From contig KK106982.1 of the NCBI GenBank assembly GCA_000611775.1, positions 4,596,996 to 4,660,995 on the forward strand: DNA of 64,000 nt, read 5' to 3'. The notes beneath the pieces were generated by a model that saw nothing but the letters and a program-made list of their open reading frames with translations, searched no databases and was not told the origin of the DNA. The DNA comes from Umbilicaria muhlenbergii. Lineage: Eukaryota > Ascomycota > Lecanoromycetes > Umbilicariales > Umbilicariaceae. The position numbers were made by a program, and so were the translations under genes. Of this stretch, positions 1 through 11,362 are shown in pieces (the stretch's first letter is position 1; each line of letters opens with the position of its first letter).

Positions 1-1
1 A

Positions 2-1083
2 ACACAGTCAACTCCGGATTATCTTGAACCCTGGATGGAAGTCTTGACGAAATATCAAGATGATGTATGGGGAGATATGCTTCCGTTGGTACAGCAGGCT
101 CGAGAAGAAATTAAAGAAGCTAGAAGTGGAGCTGAGGGTGCCTTATGTGATCATCCAGCTGTAAAGCGTCTTCGAATGATTCTTGGGCATTTGGACTCTT
201 CAGGTATGGCCTCGAAGACTTACAACGACATCGGGCAAAACCTTTACCTGGGAGACGGTATGCTCACTGGCAGCCTCAATAGCCAATCTCAACCGAACAT
301 AATGACTAGAGCTGGCGAGCAGTCGTCGAGCACCGAGAGTGTGATGCAGGATCATGTTGGTGTGGAACTGCAACAAAATTTAACGAACCAGGTGGACAGC
401 CAGACCACTTGTCTTCATGAAATTCAACAATCCAATCCGGTTTTTCGGGGCAGAGGAACGCAAATCGACAAGGCGAGAGCCGAAAGACGTGCTCTTGTGG
501 AATTTGACAAAACCGCAGCAATCCGTAGGGCACAAGACAGGCTACACAACACCTTCAAGACAGAGCAAAGAACCCCGCAAAATACTCCACCTGTTCCTGA
601 GCATCCTGAGGATCCAGTCTCAGACCTTGAGGAGGAAGACCATTTCGTCTGGTACCATCGAGTCGACCTGTGCATGAGTTGGGCTGAGGTCAAGCAGGCC
701 TACGACAATCACTTCCCCGAACGGGATCAAGAAGATTTTCGAAACAGTCAGTGGAATTATTATCGCTGTCTGGATGCTTGTGGTCACACTGAAACCAAGC
801 AAAATGAGCAAGCGGTTTTCCCCCAAGAAGAATATGGGATGCGGGCTAGAACGGGGCTTTGGTATCCCTGGATGAGAGGTCACTGGTTGTAAGTAAGTGC
901 CCATGCAGAATTCCCACCTACGAATGCTGACCCTTTGATAGGAATTCTTTGGAGGAGCTCCAAAGTCAGAAGACAGCGATAGAAGAAGAAACTCCAGCAA
1001 GAGGTTACCCTACATATCACCGTCATAATCTGCTTTGGGGTCATCGAAGAGCAAGACCAAATTCTTCCCAGACAGCCCAGTAA
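2..1083 (+). CDS. Hypothetical fungal protein, 3' part (5' end outside window)
   Basis: Function not recognised. The frame is open from base 2, so the gene probably starts upstream; the first in-window ATG is at 35. Exon A runs to 888 and exon B from 942 to 1083. The intron 889-941 has a GTAAGTAAGT donor, a GCTGAC branch site and an AG acceptor, and splicing replaces an immediate TAA with 46 further codons, giving 331 residues from ATG 35. The sequence is polar and Gln/Glu-rich up to about residue 200. Near residues 205-275 is a Trp/Tyr-rich block (WYHRVDLCMSWAEV, then YYRCLDACG, then GLWYPWM) that resembles the Myb-like C-terminal blocks common in uncharacterised Pezizomycotina proteins. That resemblance is from memory and no role can be assigned. 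Confidence 0.7.
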
Positions 1084-1400
1084 TGACAATGCTTGAACCA
1101 AAGCAAGGCCAGTCCAGTTAGAACAAACTTAGACCGTCACCCCTATAGCAACGCACAAAGGCCGCGGGTTCTAATTTCAGCATGCTACTTCGTCATCTTC
1201 GACTATCGGAAGGACAAACACTCAGGAGGAAAATCCAACCAACGTGACTGGCTGTTACAAAGCGACACAGAGTCATCAGTGGGGTTTCGAGAATATTATC
1301 GATAGAGCAAATCTGCTCGCTACAATCCGAAAGCACAATCCCACTTGTCACTTTCTCAGTTTCGATTGAAGCATCGCAAGGCTTCAAGACCTTTCGATAA
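1084..1400. other. Convergent spacer, no feature seen
   Basis: This lies between the 3' ends of the hypothetical gene on the plus strand and the secreted-protein gene on the minus strand. I see no RNA gene, repeat or supported ORF; it presumably holds both 3'UTRs. Confidence 0.5.
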
Positions 1401-2027
1401 CTACGCAATAGTTCCCATACCAATATGATTTCCACCATCATAAATAGCAAACGACGCCGCCGACCAGATCTGATGTTCATTCATGAAGTCTTCCAGAGCA
1501 TTCAACGCGGCTCCGATCACCCCCCAGCTAATTTGATGATTATTGGAATTGACACAAATAATCTCCAACCCAGTCACACTGTCGTGCCGATGAAAAACTC
1601 CACCCGGTATCAAACCGTCCCCGCTGGAGTGAAGGTGTGCCACAATTGAGTTGTACGACGCAAGGAGCATCTCATGGATCGCCACCCCAGGGCGTGTTGT
1701 GGACATAAGGATGAGGATAAGGTACGTTGAGGTACCGGGGGCGCACCAGCCAATGGAATGGCTCATGGTACGGCGCCGAGAATCGAGTTTGATGGCATTG
1801 AGGTCCCGTGGGTTTAAGTGGCTGGGGTTTGTAAGGCCTCAAGTCAGCCGGTGGGCTTACTCAAGCTTCCATCAGGAACGCTACACTTACGTCCCAGCAA
1901 CAGTGGATGGAGCGTTGGCGCAGAACAGACTCCGGCGTGCTATCGATGGCTCAGGGACTGGACTGCATACGCTGACTGAGAAGAGTTGAATCAAGGTAAT
2001 GAAAAGAGGGAGATTGGAAATCTGCAT
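1401..2027 (-). CDS. Small secreted fungal protein, unknown function
   Basis: Two exons, 2027-1891 and 1821-1401, encode 185 residues. The 69-nt intron has a GTAAGT donor, a GGCTGAC branch site and a CCCCAG acceptor, and the phase-2 junction restores the frame exactly. Start 2027 is chosen because it begins a typical signal peptide (about residues 1-21, hydrophobic core LPLFITLIQLFSVSV). The mature part ends with a conserved-looking block containing WGVIGAALNALEDFM and FAIYDGGNHIGMGTIA, a pattern found near the end of many short fungal secreted proteins of unknown function. No catalytic motif is visible, and the mature protein has few cysteines, unlike cysteine-rich effectors. Extracellular location is inferred from the signal peptide. 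Confidence 0.75.
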
Positions 2028-2503
2028 GTTGAGCGTGAGGTTCGGCGAATGCAATGCACCAACTGAATTTGTGAAGGATAGAACTGGAAAAGAAGCCATA
2101 ATGTTGACCATAGCCAGTCCTATGTACTGCTATGGGAAGCATCTGTCCCGCCATGACCCTCGATTTCTAAAGTCCGAGCGTGATTATGAGAACGAATAAA
2201 GCTGCATCGCATGAAAAGGATAAATTCCATCAGGGTCTTGTCAAGATTTGCGACGTCTGTTCCAGCGGCGCGAGGACACCGGGTACAGAACTTGTTCGCA
2301 GCTGTCATCAATAAGGCCGTCTACTGTTCAGCCATAGACTCTTTGATGTTCAGAAAGTGGACTTCTCGCATATTTATTATTTTGGTAACGCATCACTTTT
2401 GAACAGATGTCGATCAACGTCACGTTCTTACGAGAATGACGTTTGAGCCCAATCATCTATTGCATTGATTTCTATTAACATGTTCGAACGTCTAATCCTC
2501 CTC
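2028..2503. other. Intergenic, promoter side of the secreted-protein gene
   Basis: Spacer between the start of the minus-strand secreted-protein gene and the 3' end of the minus-strand EMC3 gene. Short ORFs here show no family resemblance and no splice-supported extension. No RNA gene or repeat is seen. Confidence 0.4.
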
Positions 2504-3610
2504 TTACGTAGTCGCAAGTATCCTATCCTCAATACCCTCAAGGATATACCAGTGCTCCACCACCTCCAGATTCTCGGCCTCACTCTGGAACATCTTGTCT
2601 GGGTCCTGGCCAGGTTGGAACATGCCTGCCCCGCTGGCTTGGGGGTTCATTTGAGACATTTGTTGCGCCATTTGGCTGGCAGCTGCGAGGTTAAATGTAG
2701 CGTTAGCTCAGGATAGAACTGGAAGTCCGAGTAACAGCTTGCCAACCTGGCCAAATGTAAAACTTGACTTCCTGAAGCGGGATCACGTACCGTTCTCATT
2801 GCCCAGTATGAAGATGAAGACGGACTGCAGCCCGAACAGGTTTAGGAAGTACCACGACAGACTGGACACCCATCGGACGTCGAGATCGCGAGTAGCGACA
2901 CCGGATTGCAGCATTGATTTGAACCGAATTGTCAATGGAAACGGGAGTTTCACTATATACCGCCCGTTGTCAGTAAACTCACCTCTCCAGCCATATACGC
3001 CAACATGCCACACAAAAACCCCAAGTCAAGAATATAACCAATCCGGGAAGGACTCACTAATAACAAACCCCGCGAAAAACGCATTGATCCAACTCATAAT
3101 CAACGTCTGCGGAATCATCATCGCCATATTCCCCTTCATCATCCCCATCATCCCCTCCATCGCCGCCGGATCCGTCATCGGGTTCGCCGCCGGCTTGCCC
3201 CTGCTTTCCGGGTCTTTCAGGAACGCCCCGTCTTTGTAGGCGGAGACGAGGTAGTTTTTGCGAGCCTCGAAGGAGGGGCGCGAGATCGCGGAGCTGTTGG
3301 AGCGCAGGTTTATGCCGCGCAGGAGGGAGCGCTGCTCGCGGAGGGTGGGGAGGTCGGCTTTTTTGGGGGTTGTGGCGAGGAGGGTCGTGGCGTAGTGGCG
3401 GAGGATGCCGGTGAGGATCTAGGGAGGAGGTTAGAGGGATTGGGTGGGAGGGGTTTGGGGGGGAGGGGTTTACCATGACGATGGTGATGGGGAAGAGGAT
3501 CCAGTAGCTGTTGGTTGCGTTGTCAGTTGTTGCTTGACGCTGGAAATGAAGGGCTGTTCTTACAAGAGTGCTGGGTCCCGATGGATCGTCTGAACCGTAG
3601 TATCTGCCAT
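2504..3610 (-). CDS. EMC3: ER membrane protein complex subunit 3
   Basis: EMC3 is the Oxa1-superfamily insertase subunit of the ER membrane protein complex, which inserts tail-anchored and some multipass proteins. Five exons (3610-3564, 3507-3474, 3418-3058, 2952-2791, 2682-2504) give 260 residues, the usual length. The protein opens with TIHRDPALFYWILFPITIVM, the family's N-terminal membrane segment, followed by a basic cytosolic loop (EQRSLLRGINLRSN), a Met-rich stretch (MEGMMGMMKGNMAMM) near residues 118-133, and two more hydrophobic segments around residues 135-150 and 175-200 (SSLSWYFLNLFGLQSVF). It ends with an acidic tail containing NLEVVEHWYILEGIEDRI. All junction phases close. It is divergently paired with SPC2. 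Confidence 0.95.
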
Positions 3611-3846
3611 TGTGATAGTGTAGGAGAGGTGTAATCCTCGAGGTGTAGTGGTGGATTGTTCTTTGGACGAGGGTTTCTCGAGGTGGAAGTTCGCGAGGGG
3701 ACCCTTGCAGGAGCTCGAACGTTGCGACTCGCGAAGCCACATCTCCCATCTACAACACGGTACGAGTCCAACTGCCTCCAATAATGCATTGATCGAAAGC
3801 CTCAGCAGATACAATTACAATCAAGGCACTAGAACCAGCTCCCACC
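3611..3846. promoter_or_regulatory. Divergent promoter region EMC3 / SPC2
   Basis: Only 236 bases separate the two ATG codons, so the EMC3 and SPC2 promoters must overlap or be bidirectional. Long antisense frames cross this stretch but show no family resemblance. No specific operator was identified. Confidence 0.6.
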
Positions 3847-4676
3847 ATGGCCACCCCCAAAATCGCAGTCTACTCCCTCCCCGGTACTCTCCCCTCGTAC
3901 CCTTACCATCCCACCCCATCCCATCAATATCCCGGCTAATACTCTCCCCCAGACCTCAAAAACACCACCGACGACGCCCTCCCCAACTACCTTACCTCGC
4001 TCAAATTCAAGCAATCGCATTTACTCACCGACGTCCGCCTCGCCCTCGGTTACAGCGCCGTCATCGTCTCCGCAATCACTTTCTACTTCGACTACAAGCT
4101 CGGCTGGGACACGACGAAATCGTACACGCTATGGGCGGTACTGGCGTATTTTGTCTTGAACAGTGCGTTGACTTACTGGATCTGGGGTGTTGAGAGGGGC
4201 ACGGTGTTTGTGGGGGAGAGGAATGGGACGCAGGTATGGCTGGGCGGATAGGGGCTGATAGGACGGTTGAAAGTGGGGAGGGGTGTGCTAATGATGCTGC
4301 TTGCTAGCTTTCTATCTCGTCGAGCGTGACGAAGCATACGCCGATCTATAAGCTTAATGTTCGCTACCTCGACTCTTCGAAGCCTAGCAACTCGTGGCAA
4401 ACCCTCGATGTTTCGGCACCGTTCACGAAATGGTTCTCCGCCGATGGATATCTCGTCGCGAAGCCCTTCCAGGAATGGCTCGCAGCTGAGATACCGCCGA
4501 TTGGGAAGGCCGATCCGCGAGCTGTGCGAGAGGCTAAAGGTCCAACGGGGGACAGCGCCAGCAGGGAGGGAGAGGTCAAGCGATCGATGGATGTGCTGAA
4601 GACGGAGGCGACCCCTGCATCGAGTACTGGTAGCAGCGCACCACCGGCTACCAGGTCGAGGAAAGCAAAGAAGTAG
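3847..4676 (+). CDS. SPC2: Signal peptidase complex subunit 2
   Basis: This is the SPC25/SPC2 accessory subunit of the ER signal peptidase complex, which helps couple the peptidase to the Sec61 translocon. Three exons (3847-3883, 3953-4233, 4308-4676) encode 228 residues. The N-terminus has the family signature VYSLPDLKNTTDDALPNYL; two membrane hairpin segments follow at about residues 40-58 and 70-90 (TLWAVLAYFVLNSALTYWIW). The lumen-independent C-terminal cytosolic domain includes SVTKHTPIYKLNVRY, and the protein ends in a Lys/Arg tail (SRKAKK). The second intron carries a GTGCTAATG branch site. The start is the only ATG giving the conserved N-terminus. Confidence 0.93.
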
Positions 4677-4948
4677 CATATGATAGTTGGGCGAGCGTGC
4701 ATAAAGTGTAAGGTACATACGGAGTTCCGTTGGAGTCAGACCCGTTCATCTAGATGGTTAGACTACCCTAAAGGGAAAGCCAAATGGATACTGTTTGAGT
4801 AAGATTCTATTGAAACGCCGCGGCTCATGTCCTCTGATCCTCAGAAACATTTTATGCGAAGGGATGCCAAAGCGGTCCGCAGCAAAGCGTAACATCGTCA
4901 TCAACGACATGACGACATTAGCTGAATTCAATGGATTGATGCAAGCAC

Positions 4949-5905
4949 TCATGTCGAAGCAGTCGCAGGCGAAGCTTGAGCCTCCGGCGAAGCCATCCCC
5001 CCCTTCCCCTTGCCCACCGAATAATCCTTAAAGAAGTCCGGATCCGACTCCAGCTCCTCCTTGACCTATACCAAACAATCAGCCCCAGCTCACCATAGCA
5101 AAAGGAAAATAAGAAAAAGACTCACAATATCCAAACCCCCCACCAACTCCCCCCCAACCCACAACTGCGGAAACGTCGGCCAATCCGCCCAAACCTTCAA
5201 CCCTTGCCTGACCTCCTCATCCGCCAAAATATTAAAGAACCCATACCGCACCCCCTTCTCCCGCAGCAAGCCGACCAGTTGCCGACTAAACCCACACTGC
5301 GGCGTACTCGGCGTCCCCTTCATAAACAACATCACCGGCGCCGCCTTCACCAGCTCTTCCAACCGCTTATTCAACTCCTCCCGCTCCCCCGCGTGCGACG
5401 ACATCTCCGGCGCCGTCTGCGGATCGTGCGCACTGGGCGCGTACCCGCTTAGATCCTTCGACACCCCCGCTCCGTTCCTGTCGGTCGCGCCGTCGTTATT
5501 ATCATCTCGAGGTGTAGCATCCAACGCGGGCGGTAAGCCCAACTTCCCCGTATTCCCGCCCTTACCCGCATGTCTCTCGACCGCATCCCGGACTTTACTC
5601 GCATCGCTCCCACTGACCGTCTCGAGCACTTTCCCGTCCCGCTGGAGGACGAGAAACGGCACGGCGGTCACGTCGTAGGATTCGGAGATGTCGGGTAGGT
5701 CTTCGGCGTTGAGGGAGAGGAAGGAGATGGTGGGGGGGGTTTGGGGCGGGTAGGACGAGGCGAGCGTGGTGAGGATGGTGCGCATTTGTTCGCAGGGGGC
5801 GGCCCAAGGGGTGTGGAATGAGATGGCGAGGGTGGTTGTGGGAGGGAGGGAGGTCAGGTGCGAGTGGAAGGAGGAGTCGCTGGTTATTTCGGTCACGGTC
5901 GACAT
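4949..5905 (-). CDS. Monothiol glutaredoxin, Grx3/Grx4 type (Trx-Grx)
   Basis: Cytosolic/nuclear CGFS glutaredoxins bind a bridging [2Fe-2S] cluster and pass iron or regulate iron-responsive factors. Exons 5905-5126 and 5065-4949 encode 298 residues; the intron donor GTGAGT follows GGLDI and the acceptor TATAG precedes VKEEL. Residues 1-110 form a thioredoxin-like domain with a WAAPC site (34-38), as in Grx3/4, where the classic CxxC is reduced to a single cysteine. A linker (about 110-175) precedes the glutaredoxin domain with CGFS at 204-207, KGTP upstream and WPTFPQLWVGGELVGGLDI downstream, which covers the glutathione-binding residues. It lies 415 bases downstream of MMS19, on the same strand. 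Confidence 0.93.
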
Positions 5906-6320
5906 GGCTGTGGCGTGTGGAGGTGGAGGATTGGGAGTGGGAGAGGGTTTCGAGATGATGAGTTTGTTACCAGTGAGGGGAGGGGCGAGTCTTGGTTTTT
6001 CGGAGAAGCACCAAGTGTAGTTGCAGTTAAAGGTTTGTTTGACAATCTGGTGGCGGTGTAGATGTTCGAGAAGAAACTCCTCAGACTTGGATTGTTCTTA
6101 TCAGATCAGATACTTTGGCCGATACTCGGGAGAAGCAAATTAGCCAATGACGCCATTACGCGACAAAAACTAAGCCTTGCAGGGCTCTTGAGGCTGAGGG
6201 CCAGGGGGCCTAGAGAACTGGTCGGTCGGCACGATATCTACCAATCATGGATCGAAGCCTCAAAAGTCTCATCAGATTGTACAGGGACGATTGCATTCTA
6301 TCTTTCTAACACACTAACGA
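5906..6320. other. Spacer between MMS19 3' end and glutaredoxin start
   Basis: Presumed glutaredoxin promoter plus MMS19 3'UTR, read on the minus strand. It contains a purine-rich stretch next to the glutaredoxin start. No RNA gene or credible ORF is seen. Confidence 0.4.
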
Positions 6321-9300
6321 TCAATCGTCCTCTTCAGGTTCGTCCATGTTGAACCATGCAGCCCGACAATCCACCGCCTCTTTCCTCACATGTCTCTTCG
6401 GATCATCAAGGACAATCATCAAACCCCTGGTCACTGCCTTCTTGTATGGCAGTAAGGCACTATCTTTGACCCTGCCAGGAAATACCCGCAAACAACGTAG
6501 TGCATTATGTCTCACCCTCTGGATAAATATCAAAAGTCAGCAGCTACTCTCAGTTTCCAGTAGAACCCATGAAAGACTTACTGCAATGTTTGTCTGTGGA
6601 TCCGCGGCCGCCTTGAGCAGCCGATTGACGAGACTAGATATATGGCCCTCAACAGCTGCTGGGCTCTCCTGACTGACGACTGTTAGGGTCTCAATTGTTG
6701 CCGCTTTGACCTCGGGATCTTGCAAGTCTAGACTTTGCAGTAGTAACGGTAGAAGTGTGTCTAACTGTGGCATGAGCACTTCCGTGGGAATGTACTTGAT
6801 TATTCCAGATAGAGCGACGAGATAGTTCGTCTTCGCCGTACTCTCGGCGTTACGGAAATCCCGAGCAATATGCGGAATGCAGATATGAAACGCTTTTTGC
6901 TTGGCCAATAGACGTATGGTACACCCGTTATCTTTGGAAATGATTTCGTCTGGTGCCAGAAGTATGCCAAAGCCACGGGCAGCGGACAAGCCACAGCTTG
7001 CATTTGGCAGTAGAGCGAGAAGACGTTCGAGGACTTGCTCGGTGTCGGCGAGCCGGAGGATTAACCCTCGTGCTATCCAGAAGATAACTCGAATGGACGC
7101 CTCCGAAGTCTGGGCTTCTACGGGAATGTCGGCTGAAAGCCTGACGAGAATGTCTGTAGAAAAGTGTACATCTTTCGAAGCCAGGAATTTGTTGGTGATT
7201 ATCGCGATCTGGGCCAGAAGGGCTTGCCGTATGGTTGGAGAGGTCTCTGCCAAAGCCAGACGTACCAATTCATCGAGCAAAGCGTATGACTCTGTATCCA
7301 GAGAAGGGGCCGTATATGGAAGTTCAGCCTGCACTAGTGAGTGTGTGTAGCCGATTGAGTAAAAATCCACACTTACCTCGCGCCCAACACCAGCCATCAA
7401 AAAGTTCGAAAGAATTAGGGTCCTTTTATGGTCCTCCGTCAACTTACTCGACTCGGGGCTGAAGGGAATAGGCCGGAACTCATCGTTATTGGTGAAAAGT
7501 GTGTAGATTTGCGCAGCGACGGATGCTTGCTTGTGCGAGTCTAGTGCGCGCACGACCAGATTCGCCAGTCGTCCAAGTATCCTCATTGTGGTCTCGTCGT
7601 TCAACGCCGTTTTAGGTCCATGGCCCGCTGCCGCTAATGCCGTTCTCCTGATAACCCGGACTACAATCTTCTCGTGGTAGCTGCCGAGATTGCTGTCGTT
7701 GGCAAGGTCTCGTCGGCTTAGCACGTATTGTAAAGTCGACAATATGGCCTGCGGATATGCTGGTGGTCCATTATGTTGCAAGACGGCGTCCAACCTGTTT
7801 AAAAGCCGTCGAACCAAAGTATCCGATATAGCCTTTTCGACGCTTAGTTGCGCCAGACCTTCAAGGGTAATTATGTAGTCTGTGTTTTCCGACGGGCTTG
7901 CGTCTGGCAACTTTGCCATGAACGCAGGAAAAGTAATGTCCATTATTAGATTTGGTTTGATCTTCGAGATCTCGACCAAAGCCCGGATCGCCTCGTTCTT
8001 CAGATCGTCTCGCCCATTTGAATCGTCTAGCAGCACTATCTCGTCGAGCCACTGGACGGCCAACCCGACTTCGTTGTCTTGTAGGTACTTGCGCAGCGTA
8101 CATAACCGGAGAAGTCCCTTCAAAGCTACTATCCTAAAAGACAACTCTTCTTTGGCAGTACCCATCAATGCTTGACTGAAAAGCTCGAACAAACGGTCTT
8201 TGAAAGCGCCGAGAGGATTCTCGACCTCTGGGAACGGCTCTGTCGAGCTCGGCGTCCCGAAGATTGCTAATCCAGAGTCCAGAATCTGCACGAATACTTC
8301 GAGTATGGCTCGCTGTTTCGCTATACCCCCGGCGTCTTGATAGAGCGTAAGCATTGGAGCTACAGTAGCTTTTACGATCAGATAGAATGCGACAGGCGAT
8401 GCTGTTCCGAGAGAGCTTAATATCTGCCCGGCTGGCTTTGCTTGCTTGTGTTGCGGTTCCTGAAGCTGTTCATTGCACTCTTTGGTGACCGGCCGTAGGT
8501 AGCGGGCAAGCGGTGTCTTCGCGTCAGTCGAGGTCAGACCCTGACTCAGTTTGACAGCAATAGCTCTTATTGCCACAAGGGCTTCATCTGCGAGGTCTTC
8601 TTCTTGCACATTGAGAATCTCGAATTTCAATGAGTCCCATAGGGTGATTGAGTAGTTGGCCATGGTTGTGACATCATATGACAACGCACACGCAGTAATA
8701 GTCTGCAAGACATCTTTCTACTGCACGTTAGCAAGAGGACACCCGAACAAAGGAAGATACCCACCTTAACGTTAGGAGATGTGGAGTCAAGCTTATCAAG
8801 CAGTTGAGGGAAAGCATAAGGTGCAAAATATCGTGAGGCTGCGATGCATTCTCGAAGGCGGTTCTTAAGGTCTTGTGCGGTGATGCCGTACGGATCATCT
8901 GGTGGCGGTCGGAATGTAATCGGAAAATAGCAGAAGACAGAGTCAAAGAGCGTCTTATAAAAAGTCAGCAAGGAACTTGGAGCTTAGATATCAAGTGTAA
9001 ATACTTCAGCATGACCGACAATATCCCACTCCACCATGACAACCTTGAGAACAGAGAAGATGATCATGAGATTGCGTGGATCCTTCTCGCCGCTGACCAA
9101 GTCGGTAATACCAACCAGAGACTCAGTCCCCATGTCTTTGAGTGCCGAGCGATGGTGTGACATTAGTCCATGAAGCAATTCAAGTATTTGTAGCCTCTGT
9201 GACTGCGGACGGAGCTGTAGATCTTGAAAGTGCTCAAGCATTCTAGAGAACCATTAGCCCTGATCTGAACTTGTGAAGGGTAGAGTTGCCTCAAGTCCAC

Positions 9301-9786
9301 CAACAACAGTAGAGCATCCTCTTGAGAGGATGTGACCACTTCTGCTTGTGATCGAGACACTCCGATCCACTTACTCACGCTCTGAACGTCATAGTCGCCA
9401 TTTCCTTGTTGAATCTACTCAGCCCCTGGAGCTTGCTGAGACCCCCGACAGCACCTCCATCTTCGATACGATCGCATAGAAACTGGCACAGTACTTGTAC
9501 TTGCTGTCGAGTGAGGAAAGTTGGCGGGAGTGCGCCGATGGCCAAGGAGAGGTAATTGACAGCCTTGGAGCGAATGTTGGCATCCTCCGCGTTGATATAC
9601 TCGCCCAAAGACTGGACGACATCAATCAATGTGACCTGCTTCGTCTCTAGCTCTGGAGAACAGTTAGTAAAAGCTACCAGGGCTTATCGAGAGACGGGGT
9701 TTACTTTTTGCCGTCTCGTGCGCGATTTGCGCGGCAGCCTGCTTGTCATTGTCGACAGTGAGCAGGTAGTCCCTGACATCAGACAT
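6321..9786 (-). CDS. MMS19: MMS19, CIA targeting complex HEAT-repeat scaffold
   Basis: MMS19 is the large HEAT-repeat subunit that hands [4Fe-4S] clusters to DNA polymerases, helicases such as XPD, and other nuclear apoproteins. Seven exons (9786-9705, 9652-9379, 9242-9005, 8953-8765, 8717-7377, 7328-6582, 6518-6321) encode 1022 residues, close to fungal homologues. It begins MSDVRDYLLTVDNDKQAA, has the N-terminal-domain hallmark CYFPITFRPPPDDPYGIT near residues 206-223, and ends with the C-terminal HEAT signature LDDPKRHVRKEAVDCRAAW followed by an acidic DEPEEDD tail, the end used for client/CIAO1 contacts in the family. Intron 5 (7376-7329, 48 nt) is stop-free and in frame, so retention would add 16 residues. 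Several introns have strong GCTGAC branch sites. Confidence 0.92.
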
Positions 9787-10028
9787 GGCTGATGTGCATC
9801 AGAAATAGCCCTGCGATATCTGATGTTCAAGCTGAGATCTTCCTGGCACAATACCGACTGTTCTTTTGAATCAAGCTTCGACGTCACATTTCCTTCGCTT
9901 CCACCCGCGCACCAGCCCTACCCGCTTAGATTTCATGCCGATCTTTAGTTTGTTCTTTCACGTGAGTAACCCGACGGTATGCTTCCATTGAACCCCGTTA
10001 TACATCTTCAATTGCCTTGTTCACGGCC
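9787..10028. promoter_or_regulatory. Divergent promoter region MMS19 / MTD1
   Basis: The 242 bases between the two ATGs must serve both genes. A TTG codon at 10017 lies in frame upstream of the MTD1 ATG, but nothing supports its use. No factor site is claimed. Confidence 0.5.
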
Positions 10029-11262
10029 ATGGCGGCGATAACAGAGACGCCAGCATCATGCAAAGTGATCCTGGCCGGATCTGTTGCCAAAAGCTTGCAG
10101 GCTGAAGTAGCAGAAGGTCTCTCCAAGCTCGATAAGCCGCCGTTGCTGGTAGGCTTTCTCGCAAATGCAGATCCAGCAGCACGTATGTATGCCGACTGGA
10201 CGGATCGAACGTGCAAAGAAAAGTGAGCATGTTCGTATCATCTCTACTATTTCTAGCCTTCTTTGCTGTTCACAGTCGCTGCATAACGCCCATATCTCCG
10301 CAATAATAGCTTGGTGACCGACCTGACCTTCGCTGCAGTGGCTTCCGGTTTGAACTGAGGGAAGTGGATCGTGAAGAGCTCGAAGAGCACCTGCTAGCCA
10401 CCAACAAGGATGACGCTGTCGACGGCATCATTGTCTACTATCCGATCTTCAATAACCGGCAAGACCAATACCTACAGCAGATCACAGATGTAAGCAAGGA
10501 TGTAGAGGGTCTCAGTCACCGCTACATATTCAACATGTACCAGAATATTCGCTTCCTTGACGAGGAGAAAATGCAAAAGAGTATACTGCCTTGCACACCG
10601 CTCGCGGTCATCAAGATCTTGGAGTACCTAAGAGTGTACAATACCATTCTACCCTATGGCAACAGACTATTTGGGCATTCCATCACGGTTGTCAATCGCT
10701 CGGAGGTAGTGGGACGCCCTTTGGCTGCCCTATTGGCAAATGACGGCGCCTGTGTCTATTCAGTCGATGTCACTGGCGTCCAGCAATTCACCAGAGGAGT
10801 GGGTCTGAAGAAGAACAGGCATGAGGTGATTGAGAAAGAAGGATGGGGCCTGGAAGATTGTGTGCCGCTGAGCGATGTAGTGATCAGTGGCGTGCCGGGG
10901 GATAAATTCAAGTTCCCTACTCATCTGCTACGGGAGGGCGCCGTGTGCATCAATTTCTCGAGTGAGAAGGTACATTCACCAAAAGACCCTCCAGAGTCAG
11001 GGGTTTGACATGCTAACGAGTAATGGGTGTCCAGAACTTCGGTCCGGAGGTCAAGGAAAAGGCATCAATATACGTGCCTGCCATTGGCAAGGTCACAATC
11101 GTCGTATTGCTAAGGAATCTATTGGTATGTACTAACTTGGTATCTTGCCAAACGTCTGGCTGACAATCGTAGCGCATCGTACAAAATAGACGAGCGATGT
11201 CCTCCGAGCCCGCAGCGCCAGTCGAGAAGCCTGGTAGTATAGAGCATGCAGCTCCTGCCTAA
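10029..11262 (+). CDS. MTD1: NAD-dependent methylenetetrahydrofolate dehydrogenase
   Basis: Cytoplasmic MTD1 oxidises 5,10-methylene-THF to methenyl-THF with NAD+, feeding one-carbon units to purine synthesis. Four exons (10029-10222, 10339-10969, 11035-11124, 11173-11262) encode 334 residues. Conserved blocks in order: LLVGFLANADPAARMYADWT (folate-binding domain), VDGIIVYYPIFNNRQDQYLQ, SILPCTPLAVIKILEYLRVY, VNRSEVVGRPLAALLAND at residues 183-200 (Rossmann NAD-binding segment), YSVDVTGVQQFTRG and VPAIGKVTIVVLLRNLLR. The last intron has TACTAAC near its start and a GGCTGAC branch site. The 28-residue C-terminal extension is Ala/Pro/Glu-rich. It converges on RPF2 with a spacer of only 100 bases. 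Confidence 0.95.
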
Positions 11263-11362
11263 AACCAATTTGCCACACTGAACACAGGACATGACATACG
11301 TACATTTCGTACCATCTAAACTCCCCAACGCCTTGCTCGTAACAGAAATTCCCGGAAATGTA

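Noticed and set aside
3057-3749. 230-codon minus-strand frame over EMC3
   Set aside because: It mixes two short real EMC3 segments with intron and off-frame sequence; the five-exon model explains the locus.
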